NCBI RefSeq assembly: GCF_051401765.1
Contig: NW_027480545.1
Coordinates: forward strand, 682,001 to 746,000
Reading direction: 5' to 3'
DNA length: 64,000 nt
From: Calliopsis andreniformis
Taxonomy: Eukaryota; Arthropoda; Insecta; Hymenoptera; Andrenidae
Made by a program: the position numbers and the translations under genes. The notes beneath the pieces are model-generated. The model had not been told where the DNA came from. It saw nothing but the letters and a program-made list of their open reading frames with translations, and did not search any database. This document shows, in pieces, positions 11,404 through 24,887 of the stretch. The number at the start of each line of letters is the position of its first letter. The stretch's first letter is position 1.

Positions 11404-13928
11404 CAATCCTCAATCCTCAATCCTCAATCCTCAAGCCTCAATCCTCTGTCCTCAAACCACAATCCTGAATCCTCAGTTCTGAATCCTCAATCCTCAATCC
11501 TCAATGCTCAATCCTCAATACTCAATCCTCAATATTCAATCCGCAATACCCAATCCTCAATCTTCAATCCTCAATACTCAATCATTAATCCTCAATCCTC
11601 AATCCTCAATCTTCAATCCTCAATCCCCAATACCCAATCCTCAATCTTCAATCCTCAATCCTCAATCCTCAATTCTCAATCCTCAATACTCAATCCTCAA
11701 TCGTCAATCCTCAATCCCCAATCCTCAATCTTCAATACTCAACCCTCAATCCTCAATCCAAAATCCTCAATCTTCAAACCTCAATACTCAATCTTCATTC
11801 CTCAATCCTCAATCCTCAATCCTCAATCCTCAATCCTCAATCCTCAATCTTCAATCCTCAATACTCAATCATCAATCTTCAATCCTCAGTCCTCAATCCT
11901 CAAACCTCAATCGTCAACCCTCAGCCCTCATCCTCAATCCTCGATCCTCAATCCTCAATCCTCAATCTTCAATCCTCAATCCTCATTCTTCAATCCTCAA
12001 TACCCAATCCTCAATCTTGAATCCTCAATACTCAATCCTCAATTCTCAATCCTCAATCCTCAATCCTCAGTCCTCAAACGTCAATATTCAACCCTCAGTC
12101 CTGGTCCCCAATCCACAACCCTCAATCCTCAATCCTCAATCTTCAATCATCAATATTCAATCTTCAGTCCTCAATCCTCAATCCTCAATCCTCAATCCTC
12201 AATGTTCAATTCTCAATACCCAATCCTCAATCTTAAATCCTCAATCCTCAATCCTCAATCCTCAATCCTCAATCCTCAATCCTCAAGCCTCAATCCTCTG
12301 TCCTCAAAACACAATCCTGAATCCTCAATTCTGAATCCTCAATCCTGAATCCTCAATGCTCAATCCTCAATACTCAATCCTCAATATTCAATCCGCAATA
12401 CCCAATCCTCAATCTTCAATCCTCAATCCTCAATCCTCAATCCTCAATCCTCAATCCTCAGTCCTGAGTCCTCACACCTCAATCTTCGACCCTCAGCCCT
12501 CAACCTCAATCCTCAATCCTCAATTCTCAATCCTCATTCTTCAATCCTCAATACCCAATCCTCAATCTTCAATCCTCAATCCTCAATCCTCAATTCTCAA
12601 TCCTCAATCCTCAATCCTCAGTCCGCAAACGTCAATATTCAACCCTCAGTCCTGGTCCCCAATCCACAACCCTCAATCCTCAATCCTCAATCTTCAATCA
12701 TCAATATTCAATCTTCAGTCCTCAATCCTCAAGCCTCAATCCTCAATCCTCAATGTTCAATTCTCAATACCCAATCCTCAATCTTAAATCCTCAATCCTC
12801 AATCCTCAAGACTCAATCCTCAATCCTCAATCCTCAAGCCTCAATCCTCTGTCCTCAAACCACAATCCTGAATCCTCAGTTCTGAATCCTCAATCCTCAA
12901 TCCTCAATGCTCAATCCTCAATACTCAATCCTCAATATTCAATCCGCAATACCCAATCCTCAATCTTCAATCCTCAATACTCAATCATTAATCCTCAATC
13001 CTCAATCCTCAATCTTCAATCCTCAATCCCCAATACCCAATCCTCAATCTTCAATCCTCAATCCTCAATCCTCAATTCTCAATCCTCAATACTCAATCCT
13101 CAATCGTCAATCCTCAATCCCCAATCCTCAATCTTCAATACTCAACCCTCAATCCTCAATCCAAAATCCTCAATCTTCAAACCTCAATACTCAATCTTCA
13201 TTCCTCAATCCTCAATCCTCAATCCTCAATCCTCAATCCTCAATCCTCAATCTTCAATCCTCAATACTCAATCATCAATCTTCAATCCTCAGTCCTCAAT
13301 CCTCAAACCTCAATCGTCAACCCTCAGCCCTCATCCTCAATCCTCGATCCTCAATGCTCAATCCTCAATCTTCAATCCTCAATCCTCATTCTTCAATCCT
13401 CAATACCCAATCCTCAATCTTGAATCCTCAATACTCAATCCTCAATTCTCAATCCTCAATCCTCAATCCTCAGTCCTCAAACGTCAATATTCAACCCTCA
13501 GTCCTGGTCCCCAATCCACAACCCTCAATCCTCAATCCTCAATCTTCAATCATCAATATTCAATCTTCAGTCCTCAATCCTCAATCCTCAATCCTCAATC
13601 CTCAATGTTCAATTCTCAATACCCAATCCTCAATCTTAAATCCTCAATCCTCAATCCTCAATCCTCAATCCTCAATCCTCAATCCTCAAGCCTCAATCCT
13701 CTGTCCTCAAAACACAATCCTGAATCCTCAATTCTGAATCCTCAATCCTGAATCCTCAATGCTCAATCCTCAATACTCAATCCTCAATATTCAATCCGCA
13801 ATACCCAATCCTCAATCTTCAATCCTCAATCCTCAATCCTCAATCCTCAATCCTCAATCCTCAGTCCTGAGTCCTCACACCTCAATCTTCGACCCTCAGC
13901 CCTCAACCTCAATCCTCAATCCTCAATC
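11404..13928. repeat. Direct repeat pair, offset 1,403 bp
   Basis: Positions 11404-12525 match 12807-13928 almost base for base, including a shared run of variants (CAGTTCTGAATCC near 11470 and 12873, TCTTAAATCC near 12231 and 13634). One visible difference is CGATCCTCAATCC against CGATCCTCAATGC near 11941 and 13344. About 280 bp between the copies (12526-12806) resembles part of the copy itself. The offset is 200 monomers plus 3 bases. The near identity suggests a recent event. Confidence 0.85.
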
Positions 13929-14035
13929 CTCAATCCTCAGCCATCAATACTCAATCTTCAATCTTCAATCCTCAGTCCGCAAACCACAATTCTGAATCCT
14001 CAATCCTGAATCCTCAATCTTCAGCCCTCAGTACT

Positions 14036-14110
14036 CAACAATCGGTTGTCAATCCTCAATCCCCAATAGAATATCCTCAATTCACAGTTTTCAATACTCA
14101 ATACCCAATC
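14036..14110. repeat. Module A copy, truncated A1
   Basis: The tag reads CAATCGGTTG. The copy stops after TCAATACCCAATC and jumps to ATTAATCC, which in intact A1 copies lies 91 bp (13 monomers) further on after a second TCAATACCCAATC. Deletion between these short repeats explains it. Confidence 0.85.
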
Positions 14111-14664
14111 ATTAATCCTCAATCCTCAATCCTCAGTCTTCAATCCTCAGTCCCCAATCCTCAATCTTCAATCGTCAATCCTCAATCCTCCATCCTCAAT
14201 CTTCAATCCTCAATCCTCAATCCTCAATCCTCAATCCTCAATGCTCATTCTTCAATCCTCAATACCCAAGCCTCAATCTTCAATCCTCAATCCTCAATCC
14301 TCAATTCTCAATCCACAATCTTCAATCCTCAGACCACAGACATCAATACTCAACCCTCAGTCCTCGTCCTCAATCCACAACCCTCAATCCTCAATCATCA
14401 ATCTTCAATCATCAATATTCAATCTTCAGTCCTCAATCCTCAATCCTCAATCCTCAATGTTCAATCCGCAATACTCAATCCTCAATCTTCAATCCTCAAT
14501 CCTCAATGTTCAATCCGCAATACTCAATCCTCAATCTTCAATCCTCAATCCTCAATGCTCAATCCTCTGTCATCAATCCTCAATCCTCTATCCTCAATCC
14601 TCAGTCCTCAAACCTCAATCCTGGATCCTCAATCCTGAATCCTCAATCTTCAGACCTCAGACCT

Positions 14665-14803
14665 CAACAATCAGTTGTCAATTCTCAATCCTCAATAGAA
14701 TATCATCAATTCACAGTTTTCAATACTCAATACTCAATCTGCAATCTTTAAATCTCTATCCACAAACACCAATTCTCATCACTCAACCCTCAACACTCAG
14801 TCC
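14665..14803. repeat. Module A copy, subtype A2
   Basis: 139 bp. Upstream is a local 49-bp tandem duplication beginning CAATGTTCAATCCGC (14456 and 14505) that other A2 units lack. Confidence 0.85.
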
Positions 14804-15600
14804 CCAGTCCTCAATTTTCAATCCTCAATCCTCAATCCTCAATCCTCAATCCTCAATCCTCAATCCTCAATCTTCAATCCTCAATACTCAATCATCAATC
14901 CTCAATCCTCAGTCCTCAATCCACAAACCTCAATCCTCAACCCTCAGCCCTCATTCTCAATCCTCGATCCTGAATACTCAATCCTCAATCGTCAATCCTC
15001 AATACTCAATCTTCAATCCTCAATCCTCAATCCTCAATCCACAATCCTCAATCCTCAATACTCAGTCATCAATACTCAATCTTCAGTACTCAATCCTCAA
15101 TCCTCAATCCTCAATCCTCAATCCTCAATCTTCAATCCTCAATCCCCAATACTCAATCCTCAATCCTCTATCCTCAATCCTCAATCATCAATCCTCAATC
15201 TTCAATCCTCAATCCTCAATCCTCAGTCCTCACTCTTCAATCCTCAATATCCAATCCTCAATCTTGAATCCTCAATCCTCAATCGTCAATTCTCAATCCT
15301 CTATCCTCAATCCTCAGACCTCAAACATCAATACTCAACCCTCAGTCCCCGTCCTCAATCCACAACCCTCAATCCTCAATCCTCAACCTTCAATCATCAA
15401 TATTCAGTCTTCAATCCTCAATCCTCAATCCTCAATCCTCAATTCTCAATCCTCAATGTCAAATCCTCAATAACCAATCTACAATCTTCAATCCTCGATC
15501 CTCAATCCTCAATCCCCAATCCTCAATCCTCAATCCTCAGTCCTCAAACCACAATCCTGACTCCTCAATCCTGAATCCTCAATCTTCAGCCCTCAGGCCT

Positions 15601-15739
15601 CAACAATCAGTTGTCAATCCTCAATCCTCACTAGAATACCCTCAGTTCAGAGATTTCCGTACGCAATACTCAATCTGCAATCTTCATATCTCTATCCACA
15701 AACGTCAATTCTCATCACTCAACCCTCAACACTCAGTCC
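15601..15739. repeat. Module A copy, subtype A3
   Basis: 139 bp; carries CCGTACGC in place of CCATACGC. Confidence 0.85.
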
Positions 15740-16481
15740 CCAATCCTCAATCTTCAGTCCTCAATACTCAATGTTCATTCCTCAAGCCTCAATACTCAAT
15801 CCTCAATACTCAATCCTCAATCGTCGATCCTCAATCCCCAATCCTCAATCTTCTATCCTCAGTCCTCAATCCTCAATCTTCAATCCTCAATCCACAATCC
15901 TCAATCATCAATCCTCAATCCCCAATCCTCAATCTTCAATCCTCAATACTCAATCGTCAATCCTCAATCATCAATCCTCAGTCCTCAATCCTCAATCCTC
16001 AATCCTCAATCTTCAATCCTCAATATTCAATCATCAATCCTCAATCCTCAATCCTCAATCTTCAATCCTCAATACTCAATCTGCAATCCTCAATCCTCAA
16101 TCCTCAATCCTCAATCCTCAATCCTCAATCCTCAAGCCTCAATCCTCTGTCCTCAAAACACAATCCTGAATCCTCAATTCTGAATCCTCAATCCTGAATC
16201 CTCAATGCTCAATCCTCAATACTCAATCCTCAATATTCAATCCGCAATACCCAATCCTCAATCTTCAATCCTCAATCCTCAATCCTCAATCCTCAATCCT
16301 CAATCCTCAGTCCTGAGTCCTCACACCTCAATCTTCAACCCTCAGCCCTCAACCACAATCCTCAATCCTCAATCCTCAATCCTCAACCATCAATACTCAA
16401 TCTTCAATCTTCAATCCTCAGTCCGCAATCCACAATTCTGAATCCTCAATCCTGAATCCTCAATCTTCAGCCCTCAGTACT

Positions 16482-16620
16482 CAACAATCAGTTGTCAATC
16501 CTCAATCCCCAATAGAATATCCTCAATTCACAGTTTTCAATACTCAATACCCAATCTGCAATCTTCAAATCTCTATCCACAATCATCAATTCTCATCACT
16601 CAACCCTCAACACTCAGTCC
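16482..16620. repeat. Module A copy, subtype A1
   Basis: 139 bp; intact relative of the truncated copy at 14036. A2 follows 748 bp later. Confidence 0.85.
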
Positions 16621-17229
16621 TCAATGTTCAATCCTCAATACCCAATCATTAATCCTCAATCCTCAATCCTCAGTCTTCAATCCTCAGTCCCCAATCCTCA
16701 ATCATCAATCGTCAATCCTCAACCCTCAATCCTCAATCCTCAATCCTCAATCCTCAATCTTCGATCCTCAATACTCAATCTTCAATCCTCAAACCTCAAT
16801 CCTCAATCCTCAATCTTCAATCCTCAATCCTCAATCCTCAATCCTCAATCCTCAATGCTCATTCTTCAATCCTCAATACCCAAGCCTCAATCTTCAATCC
16901 TCAATCCTCAAACCTCAATTCTCAATCCACAATCTTCAATCCTCAGACCACAGACATCAATACTCAACCCTCAGTCCTCGTCCTCAATCCACAACCCTCA
17001 ATCCTCAATCATCAATCTTCAATCATCAATATTCAATCTTCAGTCCTCAATCCTCAATCCTCAATCCTCAATGTTCAATCCGCAATACTCAATCCTCAAT
17101 CTTCAATCCTCAATCCTCAATGCTCAATCCTCTGTCATCAATCCTCAATCCTCTATCCTCAATCCTCAGTCCTCAAACCTCAATCCTGGATCCTCAATCC
17201 TGAATCCTCAATCTTCAGACCTCAGACCT

Positions 17230-17368
17230 CAACAATCAGTTGTCAATTCTCAATCCTCAATAGAATATCATCAATTCACAGATTTCAATACTCAATACTC
17301 AATCTGCAATCTTTAAATCTCTATCCACAAACACCAATTCTCATCACTCAACCCTCAACACTCAGTCC
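17230..17368. repeat. Module A copy, subtype A2
   Basis: 139 bp; ACAGATTTC in place of ACAGTTTTC. Confidence 0.85.
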
Positions 17369-18165
17369 CCAGTCCTCAATTTTCAATCCTCAATCCTCAA
17401 TCCTCAATCCTCAATCCTCAATCCTCAATCCTCAATCTTCAATCCTCAATACTCAATCATCAATCCTCAATCCTCAGTCCTCAATCCTCAAACCTCAATC
17501 ATCAACCCTCAGCCCTCATTCTCAATCCTCGATCCTCAATACTCAATCCTCAATCGTCAATCCTCAATACTCAATCTTCAATCCTCAATCCTCAATCCTC
17601 AATCCACAATCCTCAATCCTCAATACTCAGTCATCAATACTCAATCTTCAGTACTCAATCCTCAATCCTCAATCCTCAATCCTCAATCCTCAATCTTCAA
17701 TCCTCAATCCCCAATACTCAATCCTCAATCCTCTATCCTCAATCCTCAATCATCAATCCTCAATCTTCAATCCTCAATCCTCAATCCTCAGTCCTCACTC
17801 TTCAATCCTCAATATCCAATCCTCAATCTTGAATCCTCAATCCTCAATCGTCAATTCTCAATCCTCTATCCTCAATCCTCAGACCTCAAACATCAATACT
17901 CAACCCTCAGTCCCCGTCCTCAATCCACAACCCTCAATCCTCAATCCTCAACCTTCAATCATCAATATTCAATCTTCAATCCTCAATCCTCAATCCTCAA
18001 TCCTCAATTCTCAATCCTCAATGTCAAATCCTCAATAACCAGTCTACAATCTTCAATCCTCGATCCTCAATCCTCAATCCCCAATCCTCAATCCGCAATC
18101 ATCAGTCCTCAAACCACAATCCTGACTCCTCAATCCTGAATCCTCAATCTTCAGCCCTCAGGCCT

Positions 18166-18304
18166 CAACAGTCAGTTGTCAATCCTCAATCCTCACTAGA
18201 ATACACTCAGTTCCGAGATTTCCATACGCAATACTCAATCTGCAATCTTCATATCTCTATCCACAAACGTCAATTCTCATCAGTCAACCCTCAACACTCA
18301 GTCC
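18166..18304. repeat. Module A copy, subtype A3 with altered tag
   Basis: The tag reads CAACAGTCAG, and the 5' part has ATACACTCAGTTCCGAG; 139 bp. Confidence 0.85.
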
Positions 18305-18857
18305 CCAATCCTCAATCTTCAGTCCTCAATACTCAATGTTCATTCCTCAAGCCTCAATACTCAATCCTCAATACTCAATCCTCAATCGTCGATCCTCAAT
18401 CCCCAATCCTCAATCCTCAAACCTCAATCCTCAATCCACAATCTTCAATCCTCAATCCTCAATCCTCAATCCTCAATCCTCAATGCTCATTCTTCAATCC
18501 TCAATACCCAAGCCTCAATCTTCAATCCTCAATCCTCAATCCTCAATTCTCAATCCACAATCTTCAATCCTCAGACCACAGACATCAATACTCAACCCTC
18601 AGTCCTCGTCCTCAATCCACAACCCTCAATCCTCAATCATCAATCTTCAATCATCAATATTCAAAGTTCAGTCCTCAATCCTCAATCCTCAATCCTCAAT
18701 GTTCAATCCGCAATACTCAATCCTCAATCTTCAATCCTCAATCCTCAATGCTCAATCCTCTGTCATCAATCCTCAATCCTCTATCCTCAATCCTCAGTCC
18801 TCAAACCTCAATCCTGGATCCTCAATCCTGAATCCTCAATCTTCAGACCTCAGTCCT

Positions 18858-18996
18858 CAACAATCAGTTGTCAATTCTCAATCCTCAATAGAATATCATC
18901 AATTCACAGTTTTCAATACTCAATACTCAATCTGCAATCTTTAAATCTCTATCCACAAACACCAATTCTCATCACTCAACCCTCAACACTCAGTCC
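18858..18996. repeat. Module A copy, subtype A2
   Basis: 139 bp; follows an A3 directly, so the A1 step of the HOR is missing here. Confidence 0.85.
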
Positions 18997-20232
18997 CCAG
19001 TCCTCACTTTTCAATCCTCAATCCTCAATCCTCAATCCTCAATCCTCAATCCTCAATCTTCAATCCTCAATACTCAATCATCAATCCTCAATCCTCAGTC
19101 CTCAATCCTCAAACCTCAATCCTCAACCCTCAGCCCTCATTCTCAATCCTCGATCCTCAATACTCAATCCTCAATCGTCAATCCTCAATACTCAATCTTC
19201 AATCCTCAATCCTCAATCCTCAATACTCAGTCATGAATACTCAATCTTCAGTACTCAATCCTCAATCCTCAATCCAAAATCCTCAATCTTCAAACCTCAA
19301 TACTCAATCTTCATTCCTCAATCCTCAATCCTCAATCCTCAATCCTCAATCCTCAGTCCTCAATCCTCAACCTTCAATCCTCAATTCTCAATCTTCAATC
19401 CTCAATCCTCAATCCTCAATCCTCAATCCTCTTTCTTCAATCCTCAATACCCAATCCTCAATCTTCAATCCTCAATCCTCAAACCTCAATTCTCAATCCT
19501 CAATCCTCAATCCTCAGACATCAGACATCAATACTCAACCCTCAGTCCTCGTCCACAATCCACAACCCTCAATCCTCAATCCTCAATCTTCAATCATCAA
19601 TATTCAATCTTCAGTCCTCAATCCTCAATCCTCAATCCTCAATCCTCAATCCTCAATGTTCAATCCGCAATACCCAATCCTCAATCTTCAATCCTCAATC
19701 CTCAATCCTCAATTCTCAATCCTCAATACTCAATCCTCAATCGTCAATCCTCAACCCCAATCCTCAATCTTCAATACTCAACCCTCAATCCTCAATACAA
19801 AATCCTCAATCTTCAAACCTCAATACTCAATCTTCATTCCTCAATCCTCAATCCTCAATCCTCAATCCTCAATCCTCAATCTTCAATCCTCAATACTCAA
19901 TCATCAATCTTCAATCCTCAGTCCTCAATCCTCAAACCTCAATCCTCAACCCTCAGCCCTCATCCTCAATACTCAATCCTCAATCTTCAATCATCAATAT
20001 TCAATCTTCAGTCCTCAATCCTCAATCCTCAATCCTCAATCCTCAATGTTCAATTCTCAATACCCAATCCTCAATCTTAAATCCTCAATCCTCAATCCTC
20101 AATCCTCAATCCTCAATCCTCAATCCTCAATCCTCAACCATCAATACTCAATCTTCAATCTTCAATCCTCAGTCCGCAAACCACAATTCTGAATCCTCAA
20201 TCCTGAATCCTCAATCTTCAGCCCTCAGTACT

Positions 20233-20371
20233 CAACAATCAGTTGTCAATCCTCAATCCCCAATAGAATATTCTCAATTCACAGTTTTCAATACTCAATA
20301 CCCAATCTGCAATCTTCAAATCTCTATCCACAATCATCAATTCTCATCACTCAACCCTCAACACTCAGTCC
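20233..20371. repeat. Module A copy, subtype A1
   Basis: 139 bp; TATTCTCAATTC in place of TATCCTCAATTC. The stretch around it matches 2.5-3.3 kb at an offset of 17,727 bp. Confidence 0.85.
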
Positions 20372-20973
20372 TCAATGTTCAATCCTCAATACCCAATCAT
20401 TAATCCTCAATCCTCAATCCTCAGTCTTCAATCCTCAGTCCCCAATCCTCAATCTTCAATCGTCAATCCTCAATCCTCAATCCTCAATCCTCAATCCTCA
20501 ATCTTCGATCCTCAATACTCAATCTTCAATCCTCAAACCTCAAACCTCAATCCTCAATCTTCAATCCTCAATCCTCAATCCTCAATCCTCAATCCACAAT
20601 GCTCATTCTTCAATCCTCAATACCCAAGCCTCAATCTTCAATCCTCAATCCTCAATCCTCAATTCTCAATCCACAATCTTCAATCCTCAGACCACAGACA
20701 TCAATACTCAACCCTCAGTCCTCGTCCTCAATCCACAACCCTCAATCCTCAATCATCAATCTTCAATCATCAATATTCAATCTTCAGTCCTCAATCCTCA
20801 ATCCTCAATCCTCAATGTTCAATCCGCAATACTCAATCCTCAATCTTCAATCCTCAATCCTCAATGCTCAATCCTCTGTCATCAATCCTCAATCCTCTAT
20901 CCTCAATCCTCAGTCCTCAAACCTCAATCCTGGATCCTCAATCCTGAATCCTCAATCTTCAGACCTCAGACCT

Positions 20974-21112
20974 CAACAATCAGTTGTCAATTCTCAATCC
21001 TCAATAGAATATCATCAATTCACAGTTTTCAATACTCAATACTCAATCTGCAATCTTTAAATCTCTATCCACAAACATCAATTCTCATCACTCAACCCTC
21101 AGCACTCAGTCC
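20974..21112. repeat. Module A copy, subtype A2
   Basis: 139 bp; AAACATCAATTC replaces the usual A2 AAACACCAATTC. Last A of the regular domain 1 HOR. Confidence 0.85.
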
Positions 21113-22027
21113 CCAGTCCTCAATTTTCAATCCTCAATCCTCAATCCTCAATCCTCAATCCTCAATCCTCAATCCTCAATCTTCAATCCTCAATACTCAA
21201 TCATCAATCCTCAATCCTCAGTCCTCAATCCTCAAAGCTCAATCCTCAACGCTCAGCCCTCATTCTCAATCCTCGATCCTCAATACTCAATCCTCAATCG
21301 TCAATCCTCAATACTCAATCTTCAATCCTCAATCCTCAATCCTCAATCCACAATCCTCAATCCTCAATACTCAGTCATCAGTACTCAATCTTCAGTACTC
21401 AATCCTCAATCCTCAATCCTCAATCCTCAATCCACAATCTTCAATCCTCAATACTCAATCTTCAATCCTCAATCCTCAGTCGTCAGTCCTCATTCCTCAA
21501 ACCTCAACCCTCAGCCCTCAGTCCTCATCCTCAGTTCTCAATTCTCAATCCTCAGGCCTCAATCCTCAATCCTCAATACTCATTCTTCAATCCTCAATAC
21601 CCAATCCTCAATCTTCAATCCTCAATCCTCAATCCTCAATTCTCAATCCTCAATCCGCAATCCTCAGACCTCAAACATCAATATTCAACCCTCAGTCCTG
21701 GTCCCCAATCCACAACCCTCAATCCTCAATCCTCATTCCTCAATCCTCAATCCTCAATCCTGAAACCTCAATCTTCAATCCTCAATACTCAGTCCTCAAT
21801 CCACAATCCTCAATCTTCAATCATCAATATTCAATCTTCAATCCTCAATCCTCAATCCTCAATCATCAATCCTCAATCCTCAATGTTCAATCCTCAATAC
21901 CCAATCCTCAATATTCAATCCTCAATCCTGAATTCTCAATCCTCGATCCTCAATCCTCAATCCTCAGTCCTCAAACCACAATCCTGAATCCTCAATCCTG
22001 AAACCTCAATCTTCAGGCCTCAGTCCT

Positions 22028-22166
22028 CAACAATCAGTTGTCAATCCTCAATCCTCAATAGAATATCGTCAGTTCAGAGTTTTCCATACGCAATACTCAA
22101 TCTGCAATCTTCATATCTCTATCCACAAACATCAATTCTCACCACTCAAACCTGAACACTCAGTCC
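22028..22166. repeat. Module A copy, A3-like
   Basis: CATACGCAATAC and CTTCATATC present, with unique TATCGTCAGTTC and CTCACCACTC; 139 bp. Confidence 0.8.
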
Positions 22167-23019
22167 CCAATCCTCAATCTTCAATCCTCAATCCTCAATC
22201 CTCAATCCTCAATCCTCAATCCTCAACCTTCAATACTCAATAATCAATCTTCAATCCTCAATCCTCTATCCTCAATCCTCAATCTTCAATCCTCAATCCT
22301 CAATCCTCAATCCTCAATCCTCATTCTTCAATCCTCAATACCCAATCCTCAATCTTCAATCCTCAATCCTCAATCCTCAATTCTCAATCCTCAATCCTCA
22401 GTCCTCAGTCCTCAAACCTCAATCCTCAACCCTCGGCCCTCATCGTCAATCCTCAATCCTCAATCCTCAATCCTCAATCCTCAATCTTCAATCCTCAATA
22501 CTCAATCTTCAATCCTCAATCCTCAATTCTCAATACTCAATACTCAATCCTCAATCGTCAATCCTCAATCCCCTATCCTCAATCTTCAATACTCAATCCT
22601 CAATCCTCATTCCTCAATCCTCAGTTATCAATCCTCAATACTCAACCTTCAATCCTCAATCCTCAATACTCGATCCTCAGTCCTCAAACCTCAGTCCTCA
22701 ATACTCAATCTTCAATCCTCAATACTCAATCTTCAATCCTCAATCCTCAATCCTCAATCCTCAATCCTCATTCTTCAATCCTCAATACCCAATCCTCAAT
22801 CTTCAATCCTCAATCCTCAGTCCTCAATTCTCAATCCTCTATCCTCAATCCTCAGACCTCAGACATCAATACTCAACCCTCAGTCCTCGTCGTCAATCCA
22901 CAACCCTCAATGCTCAATCCTCAATCCTCAATCCTCAATCCTCAATCCTCAATCCTCAGTCCTCAAACCACAATCCTGGATCCTCAATCATGAATCCTCA
23001 ATCTTCAGATCTCAGTCCT

Positions 23020-23158
23020 CAACAATCAGTTGTCAATTCTCAATCCTCAATAGAATATCATCAATTCACAGTTTTCAATACTCAATACTCAATCTGCAAT
23101 CTTTAAATCTCTATCCTCAAACACCAATTCTCATCACTCAACCCTCAATACTCAGTCC
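23020..23158. repeat. Module A copy, subtype A2
   Basis: CTTTAAATC present, with TATCCTCAAACACC in place of TATCCACAAACACC; 139 bp. Confidence 0.8.
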
Positions 23159-23642
23159 CCAGTCCTCAATCTTCAATCCTCAATCCTCAATCCTCAATCC
23201 TCAATCCTCAACATTCAATCCTCAATACTCAATCTTCAATCCTCAATACTCAATCTTCAATCCTCAATCCTCAATCCTCAATCCTCAATCTTCAATCCTC
23301 AATCCTCAATCCTCTATCCTCAATCCTCATTCTTCAATCCTCAATACCCAATCCTCAATCTTCAATCCTCAATCCTCAATCCTCAATCCTCAATCCTCAA
23401 GCCTCAATCCTCTGTCCTCAAACCACAATCCTGAATCCTCAATCCTGAATCCTCAATCCTGAATCCTCAATGCTCAATCCTCAATACTCAATCCTCAATA
23501 TTCAATCCGCAATACCCAATCCTCAATCTTCAGTCCTCAATCCTCAATCCTCAATCCTCAATTCTCAATCCTCAATCCTCTGTCCTCAAACCACAATCCT
23601 GAATCCTCAATCCTGAATCCTCAATCTTCAGCCCTCAGTCCT

Positions 23643-23782
23643 CAACAATCAGTTGTCAATCCTCAATCCTCAATAGAATATCCTCAGTTCAGAGTTTTCC
23701 ATACGCAATACTCAATCTTCAATCTTCAAATCTCTATCCGCAAACATCAATTCTCATCACTCAGCGTATCAACACTCAGTCC
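23643..23782. repeat. Module A copy, subtype A3b (140 bp)
   Basis: Carries CATACGC and the one-base insertion in TCAGCGTATCAAC, shared with 44880 (as GCGGATC), 56562 and 63761. Confidence 0.85.
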
Positions 23783-23916
23783 CCAATCCTCAATCTTCAA
23801 TCCTCAATCCTCAATCCTCAACCCTCAATACTCAATCTTCAATCTTCAATCCTCAGTCCGCAAACCACAATTCTGAATCCTCAATCCTGAATCCTCAATC
23901 TTCAGCCCTCAGTACT

Positions 23917-24055
23917 CAACAATCAGTTGTCAATCCTCAATCCCCAATAGAATATCCTCAATTCACAGTTTTCAATACTCAATACCCAATCTGCAATCTT
24001 TAAATCTCTATCCACAAACATCAATTCTCATCACTCAACCCTCAACACTCAGTCC
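23917..24055. repeat. Module A copy, A1/A2 hybrid
   Basis: TACCCAATCTGC (A1) followed by CTTTAAATC (A2); lies only 274 bp from the previous A. Ends CAGTCCACAATG, as at 26594 and 43538. Confidence 0.8.
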
Positions 24056-24748
24056 ACAATGTTCAATCCTCAATCCTCAATTCTCAATCTTCAATCCTCA
24101 ATACTCAATCGTTAATCCTCAATCCTCAATCCTCAATCTTCAATCCTCAATCCCCAATACTCAATCCTCAATCCTCAATCCTCAATCCTCAATCATCAAT
24201 CCTCAATCTTCAATACTCAATCCTCAATCCTCAATCCTCAATCCTCAATCCTCAATCATCAATCCTCAATCCTCAATCCTCAATGCTCAACCTTTAATCC
24301 TCAATCCTCAATCCTCAATCTTCAATCCTCAATACTCAATCTTCAATCCTCAGTACTCGATCCTCAATTCTCAGTCGTCATTCTTCAATCCTGAATACCC
24401 AATTCTCAATCTTCAATCCTCAATCGTCAATCCTCAATTCTCAATCCTCTATCCTCAATCCTCAGACCTCAAACATCAATACTCAACCCTCGGTCCTCGT
24501 CCTGAATCCACAACCCTCAATCCTCAATCCTCAACCTTCAATGATCAATATTCAATCTTCAATCCTCAATCCTCAATCCTCAATCCTCAATTCTCAATCC
24601 TCAATGTTCAATCCTCAATACCCAATCTTCAATCTTCAATCCTCGATCCTCAATCCTCAATCCCCAATCCTCAATCCTCAATCCACAGTCCTCAAACCGC
24701 AGTCCTGAATCCTCAACCCTGAATCCTCAATCTTCAGACCTCAGTCCT

Positions 24749-24887
24749 CAACAATCAGCTGTCAATCCTCAATCCTCACTAGAATATCCTCAGTTCAGAG
24801 TTTTCCATACGCAATACTCAATCTGCAATCTTCATATCTCTATCCACAAACATGAATTCTCATCACTCAACCATCAACTCTCAGTCC
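24749..24887. repeat. Module A copy, A3 with CAGCTGTC tag
   Basis: CATACGC present; the tag is CAATCAGCTGTC, shared with 27419 and 58052. Ends CATCAACTCTCAGTCC; 139 bp. Confidence 0.85.

Larger units (their letters stand above)
1..21480. repeat. HOR domain 1: A1-A2-A3 units, about 2.56 kb
   Basis: Module A subtypes recur in the order A1, A2, A3. A1 to A2 spacing is about 735-750 bp (2506 to 3247, 4825 to 5559, 16482 to 17230, 20233 to 20974). A2 to A3 spacing is about 935-943 bp (9999 to 10942, 14665 to 15601, 17230 to 18166). The best complete period is 14665 to 17230 (2,565 bp) and 15601 to 18166 (2,565 bp). A junction marker, AATGTCAAATCC followed by AATAACCA, recurs near 28, 6357, 10797, 15456 and 18021. 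Units are often shortened or extended, so the domain is a mosaic and not a clean tandem. It contains 19 of the 33 module D copies. Confidence 0.85.

Noticed and set aside
12753..13751. Long overlapping + strand frames (12753-13751 and 12907-13737) with the same peptide
   Set aside because: Two frames encoding the same heptapeptide family over the same DNA is expected for a 7-base repeat and is not dual coding.
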